Source of the DNA: Thermodesulfovibrionales bacterium
GTDB taxonomy: Bacteria > Nitrospirota > Thermodesulfovibrionia > Thermodesulfovibrionales > Dissulfurispiraceae
DNA length: 45,113 bases
Direction of reading: 5' to 3'
Assembly (NCBI GenBank): GCA_026415415.1
Contig: JAOAHE010000010.1
Span: 1 to 45,113 of the forward strand
Part shown: piece by piece, positions 25,505 to 34,930 of the stretch
How positions within the stretch are numbered: position 1 is the stretch's first letter
Layout: each line of letters starts with the position of its first letter
The notes under the pieces: model-generated
Database searches by the model: none
The model's input: the letters and a program-made list of their open reading frames with translations, nothing else
Told to the model about the DNA's origin: nothing
Made by a program: the position numbers and the translations under genes

Positions 25505-27810
25505 ACATGATGATGTCTCTATTTAAGAATAAACCCATTGTCTTTAAGATAATCTTTCCCATCATATTAGCCTTTATCCTAATAGGTGTAACCCTATTCT
25601 ATTTCAATCTCAAATCAATCTCTGATTTTGCAGAAGAGATAATAAAAAATGATGTTAAAAATTATGAATACGATATCTATAGCCTATGTGATAAAAATCT
25701 CAATAATTTACTAAATGAAAAAAAAGCTGATGATCAAATATCTTTGACTATTGCAAAAGCCAACACTATAAATTCTATTGAAGCTTACGCAAAAGAAAAA
25801 GAGATAGAAGTGTTTATTAGTTCCCCCTACACAGAAATATTGAAGACCTCTTTGTTTGAAGAAATCTCCTTAGATAAGGACAAAGTCACTGAAAAAAAAA
25901 TATTGACATGGTACTTAAATAACAAAAGATACTTCGTATATCTTTTCAGTTTTGAGCCCTGGCAGTGGAGAATACTCTTAGCAATCGCTCCCGATAAATA
26001 TTCTAATATTGAAAATAAAGTTTTACTATCTTATATGATATCATGTTTTATTTTCTTCGTTTCCCTTTTTTTTATTATCAGCAGCTTAAATAAATCAATC
26101 AAAGAACCCTTAGTTTCTATCGTTAACTCATTAAACAAAAATATACCACCTTCTTATGAAGGAACTAAAGAGATAGAATTCTTAAGTAACAGCATCCGCG
26201 CTATGTTAAATTCCCTTGAAAGAAGAATAAGAGAATTAGAATATAAAGAAAAGGAGATCATTAAAGAAAAAGAATTTGCTGAAAGTATACTTAATAGTAT
26301 CTCAGATCCTATATGCATAATTGAAGCGGAAAGTCTAAAAATAATCTCAGCCAATGAAGCTTTTAAAGAAAAATTTAAAATAAAAAATGCTGAATCTTTG
26401 ATAGGTATTCCTTGCTATAGCATTTTACATAATAGATCAGAAAGCTGTCCTGAGTGTCCTATAGACAGTTTTTTAAGAGAGGGAAAGGCTTTCACTTATG
26501 AAACTAAAATATATGATAAATACCATAAACATGTCACCTTTGAAGTATCTATATCCTCTTTCGTTGATAAGCTTAGTAATATTACATATATTATCTTAGT
26601 GCAAAGAGATATAACAGAAAGAAAAAGACTTGAAGAACAACTAATTCAATCGCAAAAATTAGAATCTATTGGTATCTTAGCTGGCGGGATAGCACATGAC
26701 TTCAATAATATCCTAACGGCCATCACAGGTTATGCAAACCTTCTTTATCTAAAGGTTGAGCAAGATCCTATTTTAAAAAAATATGTGGAACAAATACTAA
26801 AATCCTCAGATAGAGCTGTAAAACTCATAAGTAGCTTATTAGCTTTCAGCAGAAAACAAATTATAAACCCTATACCTATTGATATTAATGAGATAATAAT
26901 GCAATCAATAAAACTACTAAGAAGTCTTTTAGAAGAAAATATAGAAATCAAGACAAATCTTAGCCATGAAAAACTTTTAATAATGGCTGATCCTGTTCAA
27001 CTTGAACAAGTCTTTATGAATCTTGCAACTAACTCAAGAGATGCAATGCCAAAGGGCGGCACCTTCCTTATAGAGACTAATAAATCAAATATAGACGAAA
27101 ATTATATTGCTATGTATGGTTACGGAAAGGTAGGGCAATATGCAAAAATCTCCGTGACCGATACAGGCACAGGTATTGATCCAAAAATAATAAACGACAT
27201 CTTTAACCCTTTTTTTACTACTAAAGAAGTAGGTAAGGGGACTGGCTTAGGACTTTCTATGGTTTATGGCATCATAAAACAGCAAAATGGATTTATAGAC
27301 GTGCAAAGTGAAAAAGGTATAGGAACCACTTTCAATATATACCTTCCTTTAATAAACTCTGTAGTTTCTGAAACAAAAGTCCAGGAAAAACCAAAATATG
27401 ATAACAAAATTGACCTTACAGGGACAGAAAGCATATTGATCGTTGAAGACGAACGCTTAGTAAGAGAGTCTCATAAAGAGTTACTTCTTAACTATGGCTA
27501 TAAAACCTTTGAAGCCTCCGATGGAGAGGAAGCATTGAATTTATTCCTAAATCATATTGAAGAGATTGATTTAATCCTATGTGATGTAGTAATGCCTAAG
27601 AAAAATGGGATGGAATTAGCAAAAGATATTATAAATCACAAAAAAAACATCAAGATCCTATTAATGAGCGGCTACAGTATAGATCTTAGAGAAAAACAAG
27701 ATCTATTAAATGATAATATCAACTTTATCAGCAAACCAGTATCAGGTGAAAACCTGTTAAAAAAAATTAGGCAGTTGCTTGACAATAATATTTCAACTTT
27801 CAAAACTTAA
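25501..27810 (+). CDS. Membrane hybrid histidine kinase with PAS and C-terminal receiver
   Basis: 769 residues. Order: helix 1 (about 13-35), extracytoplasmic sensor region (about 36-172), helix 2 (about 174-196), linker/HAMP-like coil (about 197-260), PAS (about 262-375), HisKA with His399 in GGIAHDFNNI, HATPase (about 495-618; DTGTGID and GKGTGLGLS), and a receiver (about 643-765) with Asp695 in LILCDVVMP. The PAS domain carries a cysteine cluster, CYSILHNRSESCPECP (C305, C316, C319), which may bind a metal or act in redox sensing. The receiver has no output domain, so phosphate must pass to a separate protein. gspE follows after 17 bases. Confidence 0.9.
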   Translation: MNMMMSLFKNKPIVFKIIFPIILAFILIGVTLFYFNLKSISDFAEEIIKNDVKNYEYDIYSLCDKNLNNLLNEKKADDQISLTIAKANTINSIEAYAKEKEIEVFISSPYTEILKTSLFEEISLDKDKVTEKKILTWYLNNKRYFVYLFSFEPWQWRILLAIAPDKYSNIENKVLLSYMISCFIFFVSLFFIISSLNKSIKEPLVSIVNSLNKNIPPSYEGTKEIEFLSNSIRAMLNSLERRIRELEYKEKEIIKEKEFAESILNSISDPICIIEAESLKIISANEAFKEKFKIKNAESLIGIPCYSILHNRSESCPECPIDSFLREGKAFTYETKIYDKYHKHVTFEVSISSFVDKLSNITYIILVQRDITERKRLEEQLIQSQKLESIGILAGGIAHDFNNILTAITGYANLLYLKVEQDPILKKYVEQILKSSDRAVKLISSLLAFSRKQIINPIPIDINEIIMQSIKLLRSLLEENIEIKTNLSHEKLLIMADPVQLEQVFMNLATNSRDAMPKGGTFLIETNKSNIDENYIAMYGYGKVGQYAKISVTDTGTGIDPKIINDIFNPFFTTKEVGKGTGLGLSMVYGIIKQQNGFIDVQSEKGIGTTFNIYLPLINSVVSETKVQEKPKYDNKIDLTGTESILIVEDERLVRESHKELLLNYGYKTFEASDGEEALNLFLNHIEEIDLILCDVVMPKKNGMELAKDIINHKKNIKILLMSGYSIDLREKQDLLNDNINFISKPVSGENLLKKIRQLLDNNISTFKT

Positions 27811-27827
27811 GAAAGAGTTTATCTATT

Positions 27828-29342
27828 ATGTTTACCATTGAATTTTTAAAGGAAGAAGAAATTGACGTTCTGCTTCTTAAGGAAATACCTATTTCCTTTG
27901 CAAAAAGCAATCTAATAATGCCAATTAATAAAGATAGATTTTTTCTAACAGCTGCTGTTGCTGATGATAGAGGTATCTTTGCCTTAATTGAGTTAGCAAA
28001 AGCTTATGGTCTAAAACCAAAACCCCTCTTTACAAAACCCGATGTAGTTAATGATGCTATCAACAAATTCTATGGGCAGATCAGTTCCGCTGAAGATGTT
28101 ATGGATAATATCTCAGGTGAAGACTTTTCAGCTATTGCCACTGAGTTTGAAAAACCTCAAGACATCTTAGGACTGACTGAAGAGGCACCAATAATTAGAC
28201 TATTAAATGCTCTTTTTCTTCAAGCTGTCAAAGAAAAGGCAAGTGATATCCATATAGAACCATATGAAAAAGAGCTTGATGTTAGAATAAGAATAGATGG
28301 TATCTTACAAAAGATTCTCAGTCCGCCAAAGATTATCCAAGAGGCTCTAATTAGTAGAATTAAAATTATGGCAAACCTTGATATTGCTGAAAAAAGGCTT
28401 CCTCAGGATGGAAGAATAAGATTATTAATAGGTGGCAAAGATATTGACGTTAGAGTCTCTATAATCCCTACAACCTTTGGAGAAAGAGCTGTTCTAAGGC
28501 TTCTTAATAGAAGCTATGGGATAATGCCTCTTAATGCCCTAGGCTTAGAAGGTAAAGAAGGTAAACTTTTTGAAGAATTACTTTTCAGAACAAGTGGCAT
28601 TATCCTTGTGACAGGTCCCACAGGAAGTGGAAAAACGACTACTCTTTATGCCGCTCTAAATAAGATTTATTCAGAGGAAAAAAATATTATAACAGTTGAA
28701 GACCCTGTTGAGTATCAACTTAAAGGTATAGGACAGATACATGTAAATCCAAAAATTGGCTTAACTTTTGCTTCAGGACTCCGCTCTATACTTAGACAAG
28801 ATCCTGATATTATAATGGTAGGGGAGATAAGAGATTTTGAGACAGCGGAGATTGCTATTCAAGCATCCCTTACTGGTCATTTAGTTTTAAGCACTCTGCA
28901 CACCAATGATGCTCCTTCAGCTATAACAAGGCTATTAGATATGGGGGTTGAACCATTCTTAGTGGCTTCCTCTGTAATAGCAATTTTAGCTCAAAGATTA
29001 ATAAGAACGCTATGTTCTTACTGCAAAGAGCCCTATGACCCTGATGAATCAGAGTTAAAATATTTTCCAAGTAAACCCAATATACTCTATAAAGCTAAAG
29101 GTTGTGATAAATGTAGAAAAAGCGGCTATATAGGGAGAACGGGTATATTTGAACTTTTAATATTTGACAATAAAATAAGACTTTTTACCACAAGCCGTCA
29201 AGACTCAAAAGTGATTAGAGACTATGCAGTCTCAAAGGGGATGAAAACCCTATATATTGATGGTATAGAGAAAGCTGAAAAAGGTATAACAACCTTACAA
29301 GAAGTATTAAGAGTTATACAAAAAGACTATGCCTATTTATAA
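27828..29342 (+). CDS. gspE: Type II secretion ATPase GspE
   Basis: 504 residues. This cytoplasmic hexameric ATPase powers pseudopilus assembly. The N1E-like domain (about 1-105) is followed by the conserved ASDIHIEPYEKELDVRIRIDG (138-158). Walker A is GPTGSGKT (263-270), Walker B IIMVGEIRD (328-336), and the His box lies in HLVLSTLHTNDAPS. The zinc domain uses C396, C399, C426 and C429. PilB is the main alternative, but the downstream gspF-N set makes GspE clear. It overlaps gspF by 14 bases. Confidence 0.96.
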   Translation: MFTIEFLKEEEIDVLLLKEIPISFAKSNLIMPINKDRFFLTAAVADDRGIFALIELAKAYGLKPKPLFTKPDVVNDAINKFYGQISSAEDVMDNISGEDFSAIATEFEKPQDILGLTEEAPIIRLLNALFLQAVKEKASDIHIEPYEKELDVRIRIDGILQKILSPPKIIQEALISRIKIMANLDIAEKRLPQDGRIRLLIGGKDIDVRVSIIPTTFGERAVLRLLNRSYGIMPLNALGLEGKEGKLFEELLFRTSGIILVTGPTGSGKTTTLYAALNKIYSEEKNIITVEDPVEYQLKGIGQIHVNPKIGLTFASGLRSILRQDPDIIMVGEIRDFETAEIAIQASLTGHLVLSTLHTNDAPSAITRLLDMGVEPFLVASSVIAILAQRLIRTLCSYCKEPYDPDESELKYFPSKPNILYKAKGCDKCRKSGYIGRTGIFELLIFDNKIRLFTTSRQDSKVIRDYAVSKGMKTLYIDGIEKAEKGITTLQEVLRVIQKDYAYL

Positions 29343-30507
29343 CTATAAAGGGTTTAACTTTCAAGGCAAAGAGATAACTGGAACAATTGAAGCGTCAAGT
29401 ATAACAGAAGCATTCTTTAAAGTCAAAGCTGAAGGGATCTATCCCTCTGACATTATTGACAGTAGTAGCAAAAAACTCAAAAAAGGTTTTTTTCAACGAT
29501 CAAGCTCACATTTTTTACAAAACTTTACTCGTCAGTTCTCAATCTTATTAAATGCAGGTGTCCCTGTGGCAGAAGCCATTCAATCAATAGCTAATGAAAA
29601 TTCCGGTTATTACAAAAAGATATTAGTTGCTATAAAAGATCGTATATCAGCTGGTGCAAGTTTACATAGAGCTTTACAAGATTTCAATGATATATACCCT
29701 GATTTCTATACTAATATGATTCAAGTAGGTGAACATAGTGGCAGTTTAGCAACAGTAACTACCAAACTTGCTGATTATTTAGAAAACCAAAATCTTCTTC
29801 ATTCAAAAGTAAGGTCAGCTATGATTTATCCCTTATTAATGATAGCTGTCTCTATCATTGTATTGTCTTTTCTTTTTACATTTGTAATACCTAAGATAGT
29901 TAAAATATTTGCAGACACTAAAGCCTCTTTGCCTTTTATAACAAAAGTTTTGATATTAATCAGTAATATTTTTGCAAACTACTGGTGGTTAATAGTTTTT
30001 CTTTTAATATTTTTAATTTTTGCGATAAAAAGATTAATGAAAAAAAACAAATTGTTAATAGATAAAGCCCTCTTGAAACTCCCAGGTAACTTAACCCAAA
30101 GCCTTTATTACTCAAGATTTGCCCGAACACTTTCTTTTCTTTTAGAGGGTGGCATTCCCTTGCTTAAGGCTTTGAGTATCTCTTCTCGCTCAACAGGCAA
30201 TAAGGCTTTAGAACTTGCTATCCTTGAGACAGAATCTAAAATAGCAGAAGGATTAAGATTGTCTAATTCTTTAAAAGGATTTCCTTCAGTTTTCACCCAA
30301 TTAATATCTGTAGGGGAGAAAAGTGGCAACCTTGCAGAAAGTTTAAAAAAAGCTGCTGATACCTATGAGCAAGAATTCAATAGAAAAATGATTAGAATAA
30401 TAACTATCTTAGAACCAACCATGATCATCACGATGGGTCTTATTGTATGTTTTATAGTTTTAGCGGTCTTGTTACCAATCTTTCAATTAAATCAGCTAAT
30501 AAAGTAA
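29329..30507 (+). CDS. gspF: Type II secretion inner-membrane platform protein GspF
   Basis: 392 residues starting MPIYNYKGFNFQGKEITGTI, the typical GspF opening. Two repeated T2SSF helical domains lie at about 60-185 and 265-390, each with the RQFSILLNAGVPVAEAI / ARTLSFLLEGGIPLLKAL motif. Transmembrane helices are near 160-185, 212-232 and 362-388. It anchors the ATPase to the pseudopilus assembly platform. The start lies within the end of gspE. Length is normal. Confidence 0.96.
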   Translation: MPIYNYKGFNFQGKEITGTIEASSITEAFFKVKAEGIYPSDIIDSSSKKLKKGFFQRSSSHFLQNFTRQFSILLNAGVPVAEAIQSIANENSGYYKKILVAIKDRISAGASLHRALQDFNDIYPDFYTNMIQVGEHSGSLATVTTKLADYLENQNLLHSKVRSAMIYPLLMIAVSIIVLSFLFTFVIPKIVKIFADTKASLPFITKVLILISNIFANYWWLIVFLLIFLIFAIKRLMKKNKLLIDKALLKLPGNLTQSLYYSRFARTLSFLLEGGIPLLKALSISSRSTGNKALELAILETESKIAEGLRLSNSLKGFPSVFTQLISVGEKSGNLAESLKKAADTYEQEFNRKMIRIITILEPTMIITMGLIVCFIVLAVLLPIFQLNQLIK

Positions 30508-30525
30508 TCTAACTTAGGAGGGATA

Positions 30526-30966
30526 ATGAAAAGACTAAGAAATACAAGCGGGTTCTCACTACTTGAGATTATTGTAGTTGTTTTTATCCTGAGCATCTTA
30601 GCTGCGATCGTAGCACCAAAAATAATAGGTAGAACAGATGATGCCAAGATAGCGGAGGCAAAAGTCCAGATTAAAAATTTTGAGACTGCTCTTAAACTTT
30701 TTAAAATTGACAATGGCTTTTATCCCGATACTCAACAAGGACTTGAAGCTCTAATAGAGAAACCTACAATAGGACAGATCCCAAAAAGATATAGAGAAGG
30801 AGGGTATCTTGAACAAAAAAAGATACCTTTAGATCCTTGGGGAAATCCTTATATATATATATCTCCAGGACTTCATGGAGATTTCGATATAATCAGTTAT
30901 GGAGCTGATGGTAAAGAAGGTGGCGAGGGGAAAAATGCTGATATTAAAAACTGGGACTTACAATAA
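30526..30966 (+). CDS. gspG: Major pseudopilin GspG
   Basis: 146 residues. The prepilin site is after Gly9 (SG|FSLLE) with Glu at mature position 5, followed by the hydrophobic helix. The mature protein has [16 protein letters not shown] and [13 protein letters not shown], both diagnostic for GspG, and ends with [17 protein letters not shown], the calcium-binding loop. TTAGGAGGG precedes the ATG, the strongest ribosome binding site in the operon, which fits the need for many copies of the major pseudopilin. A prepilin peptidase gene is not in the window. Confidence 0.97.
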   Translation: MKRLRNTSGFSLLEIIVVVFILSILAAIVAPKIIGRTDDAKIAEAKVQIKNFETALKLFKIDNGFYPDTQQGLEALIEKPTIGQIPKRYREGGYLEQKKIPLDPWGNPYIYISPGLHGDFDIISYGADGKEGGEGKNADIKNWDLQ

Positions 30967-31393
30967 GAAAAACGGTCTTACTCTGCTTGAGCTTTTGGTA
31001 GTAATAGCTATCTTAACTTCACTAACAGCTATAATTATCCCTACTTTATCCTTTTTTGAAGAGCTTAAAATTAAACAGGAAGCAAAAAAAATCGCTTCAA
31101 TTATGAGATTCCTAAACGACCACTCTATTACTACAAAAGAGACCTTTTATTTGACAGTTAATTTAGATAAAAAACAATTTCTCTATACAACCTTAGAAGG
31201 CGAGATAAAAGAAAGATTTGATACTTTAAGCGCTGTAAACTTACAATCAAAAGGTATTATAAGAAACGGTGAAGTAACGATCTTTTTTCACTCACAGGGA
31301 GTTGCCGAATATGTATCCATACATTTAAGAGATCAAAAATCCGAGATCACTATCTCTGTAAATCCACTAAGTGGTAAAATAAAAATTACCTAA
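30935..31393 (+). CDS. gspH: Minor pseudopilin GspH
   Basis: 152 residues from an ATG at 30935, which overlaps the gspG end by 32 bases; a longer reading from 30899 would overlap more and is less likely since GAGGGG directly precedes 30935. The prepilin motif is [15 protein letters not shown] with Glu at mature position 5. The rest is a beta-rich GspH/FimT domain with weak sequence conservation. Position between G and I supports the call. Confidence 0.85.
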   Translation: MLILKTGTYNKKNGLTLLELLVVIAILTSLTAIIIPTLSFFEELKIKQEAKKIASIMRFLNDHSITTKETFYLTVNLDKKQFLYTTLEGEIKERFDTLSAVNLQSKGIIRNGEVTIFFHSQGVAEYVSIHLRDQKSEITISVNPLSGKIKIT

Positions 31394-31395
31394 GC

Positions 31396-31743
31396 ATGAA
31401 AGAGTTGCATAACCACAAAGGGATCACATTACTTGAGGTTATTATCAGTCTTGCGATCTTAACTGGCTTACTAATTACCTTAATCTACACCCTTAATTAC
31501 CATCTAAGTGTCGCAGAAAGACAAAATATCATAACTCTTTGCACCTTTATTGCAAAAGAAAAAATAAATGAGATGGAAAAATCACCTATCTCAACTAAAG
31601 GTTATCTTGATGAGCCTTATACAGGATTTTCTTATGAGACCTTTGTGTTAGATTCAAAGCTCCCCTCTATGTTAGAGATAAGAGTTAAAGTTAGCAAAGA
31701 TAAAGAAAGTGTAATATTGTCCCAATTAATAAAGAAAAGATAA
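31396..31743 (+). CDS. gspI: Minor pseudopilin GspI
   Basis: 115 residues. The prepilin site is KG|ITLLEVIISLAIL (after Gly9), with Glu at mature position 5. Downstream, TFIAKEKINEMEKSP is the typical GspI stretch after the helix. GspI forms the pseudopilus tip with J and K. The gap to gspH is 2 bases. The length is normal for the family. Confidence 0.9.
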   Translation: MKELHNHKGITLLEVIISLAILTGLLITLIYTLNYHLSVAERQNIITLCTFIAKEKINEMEKSPISTKGYLDEPYTGFSYETFVLDSKLPSMLEIRVKVSKDKESVILSQLIKKR

Positions 31744-31759
31744 AAGATTTTTTCTTAAG

Positions 31760-32383
31760 ATGATAAAGAAGCAAACGATGGGGTTCACCCTCATAGAGAT
31801 ATTGATAGCTCTAACATTAACCTCTTTCATAATAGTAACTCTTTACAACACCTTTTTTTTAATACACAAAGGAATTAATGCAGTAGATGACTCACTGTTA
31901 AGATTACAAGAGGCGCGCATTGCAATTGATACATTAAAAAAAGAGTTAGAGTCTGCATTTTACATGAAAGAAAAAGACTATACAATCTTTAAAATTGAAG
32001 ATAGAGATTTCTATGGTAGAGGCACATCAAAAATAACCTTTACAACTTTTTCGCCTCTAATAAAAGGACTGGCAAAAATCAGCTACATAGTGTCAGAAGA
32101 AAACGGTAAACTTACTTTAAGAAAAAAAATTGACTCTGCTTTTCATGGTGATCTTAACAAATCAGACTTTGAGTTAATTGAACATCTACAGTCGTTTATC
32201 CTTGAGGTAAGATATAAAGACCGCTGGTTAAAGACATGGGATTCTAATCTATCGGGAATAATACCTGATGAGGTAAGAATTACTATAAATATACCAGAAA
32301 AAATAGCCGACCCCTCGGAAGGACAAAAAAGAATTATATCTCTAATAGAGATAGCTAAGCCTATGATAGGGAAAAACCTATGA
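31760..32383 (+). CDS. gspJ: Minor pseudopilin GspJ
   Basis: 207 residues. The prepilin site is MG|FTLIEILIALTL (after Gly8), with Glu at mature position 5. The globular part contains EARIAIDTLKKELESAF and DRDFYGRGTSKITFTTF, resembling GspJ, and PDEVRITINIPE near the C-terminus. It joins the I-J-K tip complex. Its stop overlaps the gspK start by 4 bases. Confidence 0.9.
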   Translation: MIKKQTMGFTLIEILIALTLTSFIIVTLYNTFFLIHKGINAVDDSLLRLQEARIAIDTLKKELESAFYMKEKDYTIFKIEDRDFYGRGTSKITFTTFSPLIKGLAKISYIVSEENGKLTLRKKIDSAFHGDLNKSDFELIEHLQSFILEVRYKDRWLKTWDSNLSGIIPDEVRITINIPEKIADPSEGQKRIISLIEIAKPMIGKNL

Positions 32384-33267
32384 TATATCTAAAAAATCAA
32401 AATGGTATAGCCTTAATTCTTACATTGCTTATAGTAACCATATTAACAGCTATAGTTATTGAATTCTCATACGGAGTCTACATCGCAACCACAAGTTTAG
32501 ATAACTGGCAGACAGGACAAAGGCTTTCTACAATAACAAAGTCTGGAGTAAAAGTTGCTGTCCAAACTATTTTAGATCTACCTATTAAAGAGATGTATAA
32601 AGCACCAGCCCGCATACAAATACCTGCAAATGATATCATCAGTGATTTTCAAGGGCAGCTCTTTATAACTATCGAAGATGAAAACTCCAAATTTAATATT
32701 AACTCCCTTATAAACGATAATCAAACTTTAAACTTACACTCTTATAATCTTTTTAGAAGGCTTTTAAAGAAACTTCAACTTAAAGAAGAGATCGCAGACA
32801 TTATATCTGACTGGATCGACAAAGATAGAGAACCAAGATTGAAAAACTCCGAAGACAGAGCAAAGAATTCCTATTTAGAAAGTCTTGAAGAACTATTACT
32901 TATAGATGGTATTGATATGCTAACTTTTAATAAATTAAAGCCTTTTTTAACAATCTATGGAGTAGATAAAATAAATTCACATCTTATAAATATAAACACT
33001 GCTTCCGAGATAATCATAATGTCTCTTGATGATAAGATTACTAAAGAAACAGCAGAAAAAATTATCCATTCGCGTCCCTTTGAAAACATAAGCTCTGTGG
33101 AAAAGGTTGCTCCAGGTATTGGATTAGGACCAACAAAAATAATAACTAATCCTTCAATTTTCAGGATTGACAGTTCAGCAGAGGAAAACAAAATAAAAAA
33201 GACTATTGAATGTGTAGTGGATATAAAGGGTAAAATACCAACCATAAAGTTTTGGCAAGAGACTTAA
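32380..33267 (+). CDS. gspK: Minor pseudopilin GspK
   Basis: 295 residues. The N-terminus NG|IALILTLLIVTIL lacks the Glu at mature position 5, as is characteristic of GspK. ENSKFNINSLIND and ISDWIDKDREPRL are family marks. A helix-hairpin-helix-like segment, NINTASEIIIMSLDDKITKETAEKII, follows, typical of the alpha domain. GspK caps the pseudopilus tip. The length is near the usual 300-330. Confidence 0.92.
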   Translation: MIYLKNQNGIALILTLLIVTILTAIVIEFSYGVYIATTSLDNWQTGQRLSTITKSGVKVAVQTILDLPIKEMYKAPARIQIPANDIISDFQGQLFITIEDENSKFNINSLINDNQTLNLHSYNLFRRLLKKLQLKEEIADIISDWIDKDREPRLKNSEDRAKNSYLESLEELLLIDGIDMLTFNKLKPFLTIYGVDKINSHLININTASEIIIMSLDDKITKETAEKIIHSRPFENISSVEKVAPGIGLGPTKIITNPSIFRIDSSAEENKIKKTIECVVDIKGKIPTIKFWQET

Positions 33268-33269
33268 CA

Positions 33270-34361
33270 ATGAGAAAAGCTGGATTTGTTGAGATAAAAC
33301 CCCTAAACCTCCCAGATAAACAAAACACTAATGATGAGTTAATTTACATCCTACACATTTTCACCGAGACAAAGAATGGATATGAATTAATCAAAAGTGT
33401 TGATACCCCTACAACAAGCGATTTTCAAGAATTAGATTTTTATTACTTAAGCCTTCCAATAAAACTTTTTAACTTTAGACTTTTAGAATTTCCTTTCAAA
33501 GAAAAGGACAAGCTTAAAAAAGTTATCCCTTATGAACTTGACAGATATACCTTAGGAGGAAGCAAAGAGTTAGTATACGACCATCTATTACTTAAAGAAA
33601 AAGAAAAAAACCTTTACGAAATTTTAGTCGCCTATATTGATAAAAAAATCTTAACTAAGATAATAAAAAAAATATCTGATATAGCTGAGCTAAAGCCTCT
33701 TAGCGTTACATCCTTAGAACTTACACATTTTTTCAATAAACATAAAGACGCTTTAGCCTTTGCTTTATTAAATATTGAAGAATCAACCTCTGAAGATAAC
33801 AAAACAATGCTAAGCAATGCTATCGAGACCCTTCAAAAATACCCACTAAATTTTTACCCGGAGGAAGTAGCTTACCTACAAAAAACCACAAAAGAGACCA
33901 AAAAAATCAACTTACTACTAACTTTGCTGCTTTTATTTTTCCTTTCAATAAATATAAATTTAGGATTTAAAATATTCATCAAAAATGCCGAGGTCTCAAA
34001 CCTTAAAAATCAAATTAGAACAATTTATACTTCCACATTTCCTGAAGATAAAAAAATCTCTGATGAGCTTTACCAGATAAAGTCCCATATGAAAAATATC
34101 TCTGAAAAAGCTAATATTCTGGTTGGCACTAACGTTCTTGAACATTTAAGAAAACTTTCAAATAAAGAAAAGAAAGGGATCGTTGTAGAAGAACTTAATA
34201 TTGAAAAGGAAATGATAACCATTAAAGGAGTAGCAAACTCAATATCAGAACTTGATGATTTAAAAAAATCCCTTTCAAACTTTTACAGAGAAATCTCTCT
34301 TTCTGACATAAAAACTATCAATGAAAACAAAGTCTTATTTACAATTACGATAAAAGAATGA
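33270..34361 (+). CDS. gspL: Type II secretion assembly protein GspL
   Basis: 363 residues from the ATG at 33270, two bases after gspK; a TTG at 33252 would extend into gspK and is not needed. A cytoplasmic actin-like domain (about 1-205, weakly conserved) is followed by a transmembrane helix (about 212-232) and a periplasmic domain ending with a ferredoxin-like fold. LKKVIPYELDRYTLG resembles the GspL block that packs against GspE. It recruits the ATPase and pairs with GspM. Similarity is recognisable mainly by layout and position. Confidence 0.85.
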   Translation: MRKAGFVEIKPLNLPDKQNTNDELIYILHIFTETKNGYELIKSVDTPTTSDFQELDFYYLSLPIKLFNFRLLEFPFKEKDKLKKVIPYELDRYTLGGSKELVYDHLLLKEKEKNLYEILVAYIDKKILTKIIKKISDIAELKPLSVTSLELTHFFNKHKDALAFALLNIEESTSEDNKTMLSNAIETLQKYPLNFYPEEVAYLQKTTKETKKINLLLTLLLLFFLSININLGFKIFIKNAEVSNLKNQIRTIYTSTFPEDKKISDELYQIKSHMKNISEKANILVGTNVLEHLRKLSNKEKKGIVVEELNIEKEMITIKGVANSISELDDLKKSLSNFYREISLSDIKTINENKVLFTITIKE

Positions 34362-34930
34362 AGCCAATAAAAGATTCACATAATAGATTCTCAAAAATAA
34401 TAGCTCACTTTCTTTACCAGTACCCAAAAAAAAGGCTTATCTTAATTTCCCTTCTTGTCTTATCAATAATATCCATAGTGCCTTTAATTCTAATAGATAA
34501 AAAAATGGAATCATCCTTAGGTTTAACAGTTATAAAATTAAAAGAACTAACAAATCTATCACAGGAATATAGTTTGCTTAAAGCAAAAATATCTACTGTT
34601 GAGTCTAAAGCAACTCACCACCAAAATGTCAGTATAACTAACTTTATCAATGATGTTACCGCCTCAATAGGTATAAAAGATAAAATGAAATTTATTAAAG
34701 ATATATCCTCTCGGCAATTAAAGGAAAATATATCAGAGGAGACAGCAGAGATATTTTTTGAGAAACTTACCTTAAATGAACTAATAAATTTACTTTATAA
34801 AATTGACAGTTCCTCTGTAGCTGTCACAGTAAAAAAGGCAATAATTAAAAAATCCTTCGAAAAACCCAACTATCTTGATATAACTATAAACCTTTCTTTA
34901 TTTAAAATAAAGAAAGACATTAATAAATGA
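34358..34930 (+). CDS. gspM: Type II secretion protein GspM
   Basis: 190 residues: a short cytoplasmic start, one transmembrane helix (about 26-46), a coiled region (about 50-75), and a periplasmic ferredoxin-like domain (about 105-188). This is the GspM layout; the sequence itself is poorly conserved. It overlaps gspL and gspN by 4 bases each, so translation is coupled across L-M-N. It stabilises GspL in the inner-membrane platform. Confidence 0.82.
   Translation: MKPIKDSHNRFSKIIAHFLYQYPKKRLILISLLVLSIISIVPLILIDKKMESSLGLTVIKLKELTNLSQEYSLLKAKISTVESKATHHQNVSITNFINDVTASIGIKDKMKFIKDISSRQLKENISEETAEIFFEKLTLNELINLLYKIDSSSVAVTVKKAIIKKSFEKPNYLDITINLSLFKIKKDINK

Noticed and set aside
33252-33269. TTG start of gspL inside gspK
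   Set aside because: An ATG two bases after the gspK stop gives a better start and no overlap.
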